Origin: Arthrobacter sp. MN05-02
GTDB taxonomy: Bacteria > Actinomycetota > Actinomycetes > Actinomycetales > Micrococcaceae
Assembly (NCBI GenBank): GCA_004001285.1
Contig: AP018697.1
Span: 1,240,001-1,304,000, forward strand
Length of the DNA stretch: 64,000 bases
Direction of reading: 5' to 3'
The notes under the pieces were generated by a model. It was not told the origin of the DNA, did not search any database, and saw only the letters and a list, made by a program, of their open reading frames with translations. A program made the position numbers and the translations under genes. Shown here piece after piece: positions 62,818 through 64,000 of the stretch (its first letter is position 1; the number at the start of each line of letters is the position of its first letter).

Positions 62818-63861
62818 ATGGCCGCTCCAGACCGCGAGAAAGCCCTAGAAGCTGCTCTCGCCCAGATCGACAAGCAGTACGGCAAGGGTTCCATCATGCG
62901 TCTCGGTGACGAGACCAGGGCACCCATCGAGACCATCTCCACGAGTTCCATCGCGCTGGACGCAGCACTCGGCATCGGCGGCCTCCCGCGCGGTCGGGTC
63001 GTCGAGATCTATGGTCCCGAATCCTCCGGCAAGACCACCGTCGCGCTGCACGCCGTTGCCAGTGCCCAGCGCAACGGGGGCATCGCGGCCTTCATCGATG
63101 CCGAGCACGCCCTGGATCCCGAGTACGCCAAGAAGCTCGGCGTGGACACCGACGCCCTGCTCGTGTCGCAGCCCGACACCGGTGAGCAGGCCCTCGAGAT
63201 CATGGACATGCTGGTGGGTTCCGGTTCCATCGACATCGTCGTGATCGACTCCGTCGCCGCCCTCGTGCCGCGCGCCGAGATCGAGGGCGAGATGGGCGAC
63301 AGCCACGTCGGCCTGCAGGCCCGCCTGATGAGCCAGGCGCTCCGGAAGATCACGGGCCGCCTGAGCCAGACCAAGACCACGGCGATCTTCATCAACCAGC
63401 TGCGCGAGAAGATCGGTGTCTTCTTCGGAAGCCCGGAGACCACCACGGGTGGAAAGGCGCTGAAGTTCTACGCGTCGGTCCGCATCGACGTGCGCCGCAT
63501 CGAGACGCTGAAGGAAGGCGTCAACCCCGTGGGTAACCGGACGCGCGCCAAGATCGTCAAGAACAAGATGGCTCCGCCCTTCAAGCAGGCGGAGTTCGAC
63601 ATCCTGTACGGCCACGGCATCTCCCGTGAGGGCGGCCTGATCGACGTCGGCGTGGAGAACGGCCTGGTCAAGAAGTCCGGTGCCTGGTTCACGTACGACG
63701 GGGACCAGTTGGGGCAGGCCAAGGAGAACGCCCGGAAGTTCCTCATCGACAATCCCGATCTGGCGGACGAGCTGGAGCAGAAGATCAGGGTCAAGCTCGG
63801 AATCGGAGTGCAGCCGGAGGAGCCCGACGCTCCCAAGCTGAAGGCCGTCAGCGGCGAGTAG
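62818..63861 (+). CDS. recA: Recombinase RecA
   Basis: 347-residue strand-exchange protein. Walker A is GPESSGKTT, Walker [11 protein letters not shown], loop L2 lies in [21 protein letters not shown], and the N-terminal [23 protein letters not shown] is typical. No intein is present, unlike some mycobacterial RecA proteins. Regulated through the SOS box at 62665-62680. ATG 62818 follows a GAGGTGAAGA site. Intact. Confidence 0.97.
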   Translation: MAAPDREKALEAALAQIDKQYGKGSIMRLGDETRAPIETISTSSIALDAALGIGGLPRGRVVEIYGPESSGKTTVALHAVASAQRNGGIAAFIDAEHALDPEYAKKLGVDTDALLVSQPDTGEQALEIMDMLVGSGSIDIVVIDSVAALVPRAEIEGEMGDSHVGLQARLMSQALRKITGRLSQTKTTAIFINQLREKIGVFFGSPETTTGGKALKFYASVRIDVRRIETLKEGVNPVGNRTRAKIVKNKMAPPFKQAEFDILYGHGISREGGLIDVGVENGLVKKSGAWFTYDGDQLGQAKENARKFLIDNPDLADELEQKIRVKLGIGVQPEEPDAPKLKAVSGE

Positions 63862-63866
63862 GGCAC

Positions 63867-64000
63867 GTGTCCTCGGAAGGTTCCGAGCCGGTCGGATGGG
63901 GTACCTCGTTCGACCGGTTCGGTTCTGACAGTTCCGTCGATGCTGTCGACGGCGACCCGCCCCCGCGACGGTCGCCGTCCGGGGGACAGGGACTGACCCG
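63867..64000 (+). CDS. recX: Probable RecX N terminus (partial, cut by window end)
   Basis: An open frame from GTG 63867, five bases after the recA stop, runs off the window with 44 codons (SSEGSEPVGWGTSFDRFGSD). This N-terminal stretch is low in conservation and shows no domain; the call rests on the universal actinobacterial recA-recX order. The start is uncertain. Confidence 0.5.
   Translation, partial: MSSEGSEPVGWGTSFDRFGSDSSVDAVDGDPPPRRSPSGGQGLT

Overview
The window is a very GC-rich, densely packed actinobacterial chromosome segment. Gene order (dxr, site-2 protease, ispG, DUF4081 acetyltransferase, proS; rimP-nusA-ylxR-infB-rbfA-truB-ribF-rpsO-pnp-M16 peptidase; dapB/dapA-rnj-ftsK-pgsA-cinA-clgR-like-DUF3046-recA-recX) together with the protein sequences points to Micrococcaceae, most likely an Arthrobacter-like organism. 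No tRNA, rRNA, CRISPR array, insertion sequence or prophage was recognised.

Layout. 1-3.4 kb: partial LytS-type sensor kinase divergent from a DUF485/acetate symporter pair with a CRP-like site. 3.4-17.6 kb: catabolic island for branched-chain amino acids: Lrp-type regulator, E1a-E1b-E2 of branched-chain 2-oxoacid dehydrogenase, TetR regulator, methylcrotonyl-CoA carboxylase-type subunits, acyl-CoA dehydrogenase, 3-oxoacid CoA-transferase, MaoC hydratase and CitE-type lyase. The gene content resembles the M. tuberculosis Rv2495c-Rv2504c region. 17.6-19.1 kb: DUF222/HNH nuclease. 19.3-28.3 kb: isoprenoid genes, site-2 protease, a SatD/SatE-like pair, proS and a TSUP permease. 28.3-30.7 kb: small-molecule kinase and DUF4439 ferritin-like membrane protein. 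30.8-46 kb: translation and RNA-metabolism block. 46-51.9 kb: molybdenum cofactor island around a membrane-anchored molybdoenzyme with an apparent internal Tat signal. 51.9-64 kb: lysine synthesis, RNase J, FtsK, phospholipid synthesis, competence/SOS genes.

The catabolic island would take 2-oxo acids from Leu/Ile/Val to acyl-CoA, dehydrogenate and carboxylate them, then use the MaoC/CitE pair in place of the usual methylglutaconyl-CoA hydratase and HMG-CoA lyase, with the CoA-transferase activating acetoacetate. Two CRP-like palindromes, an Lrp-type regulator and a TetR operator suggest control by carbon status and by pathway acyl-CoAs.

The strangest property of the sequence is that 13 genes, including dapB, infB and the E1-alpha gene, are broken by small length changes. 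Nearly every one can be read as a perfect tandem duplication of 1, 2, 4, 5 or 8 bases, and removing the extra copy restores a full-length family member each time. I treat these as single genes and give the repaired reading. Sequencing or consensus error is the likeliest cause, but the insertion-only pattern deserves checking. A second recurring theme is leaderless transcription: at least ten start codons lie 6 or 7 bases after a TAnnnT hexamer.
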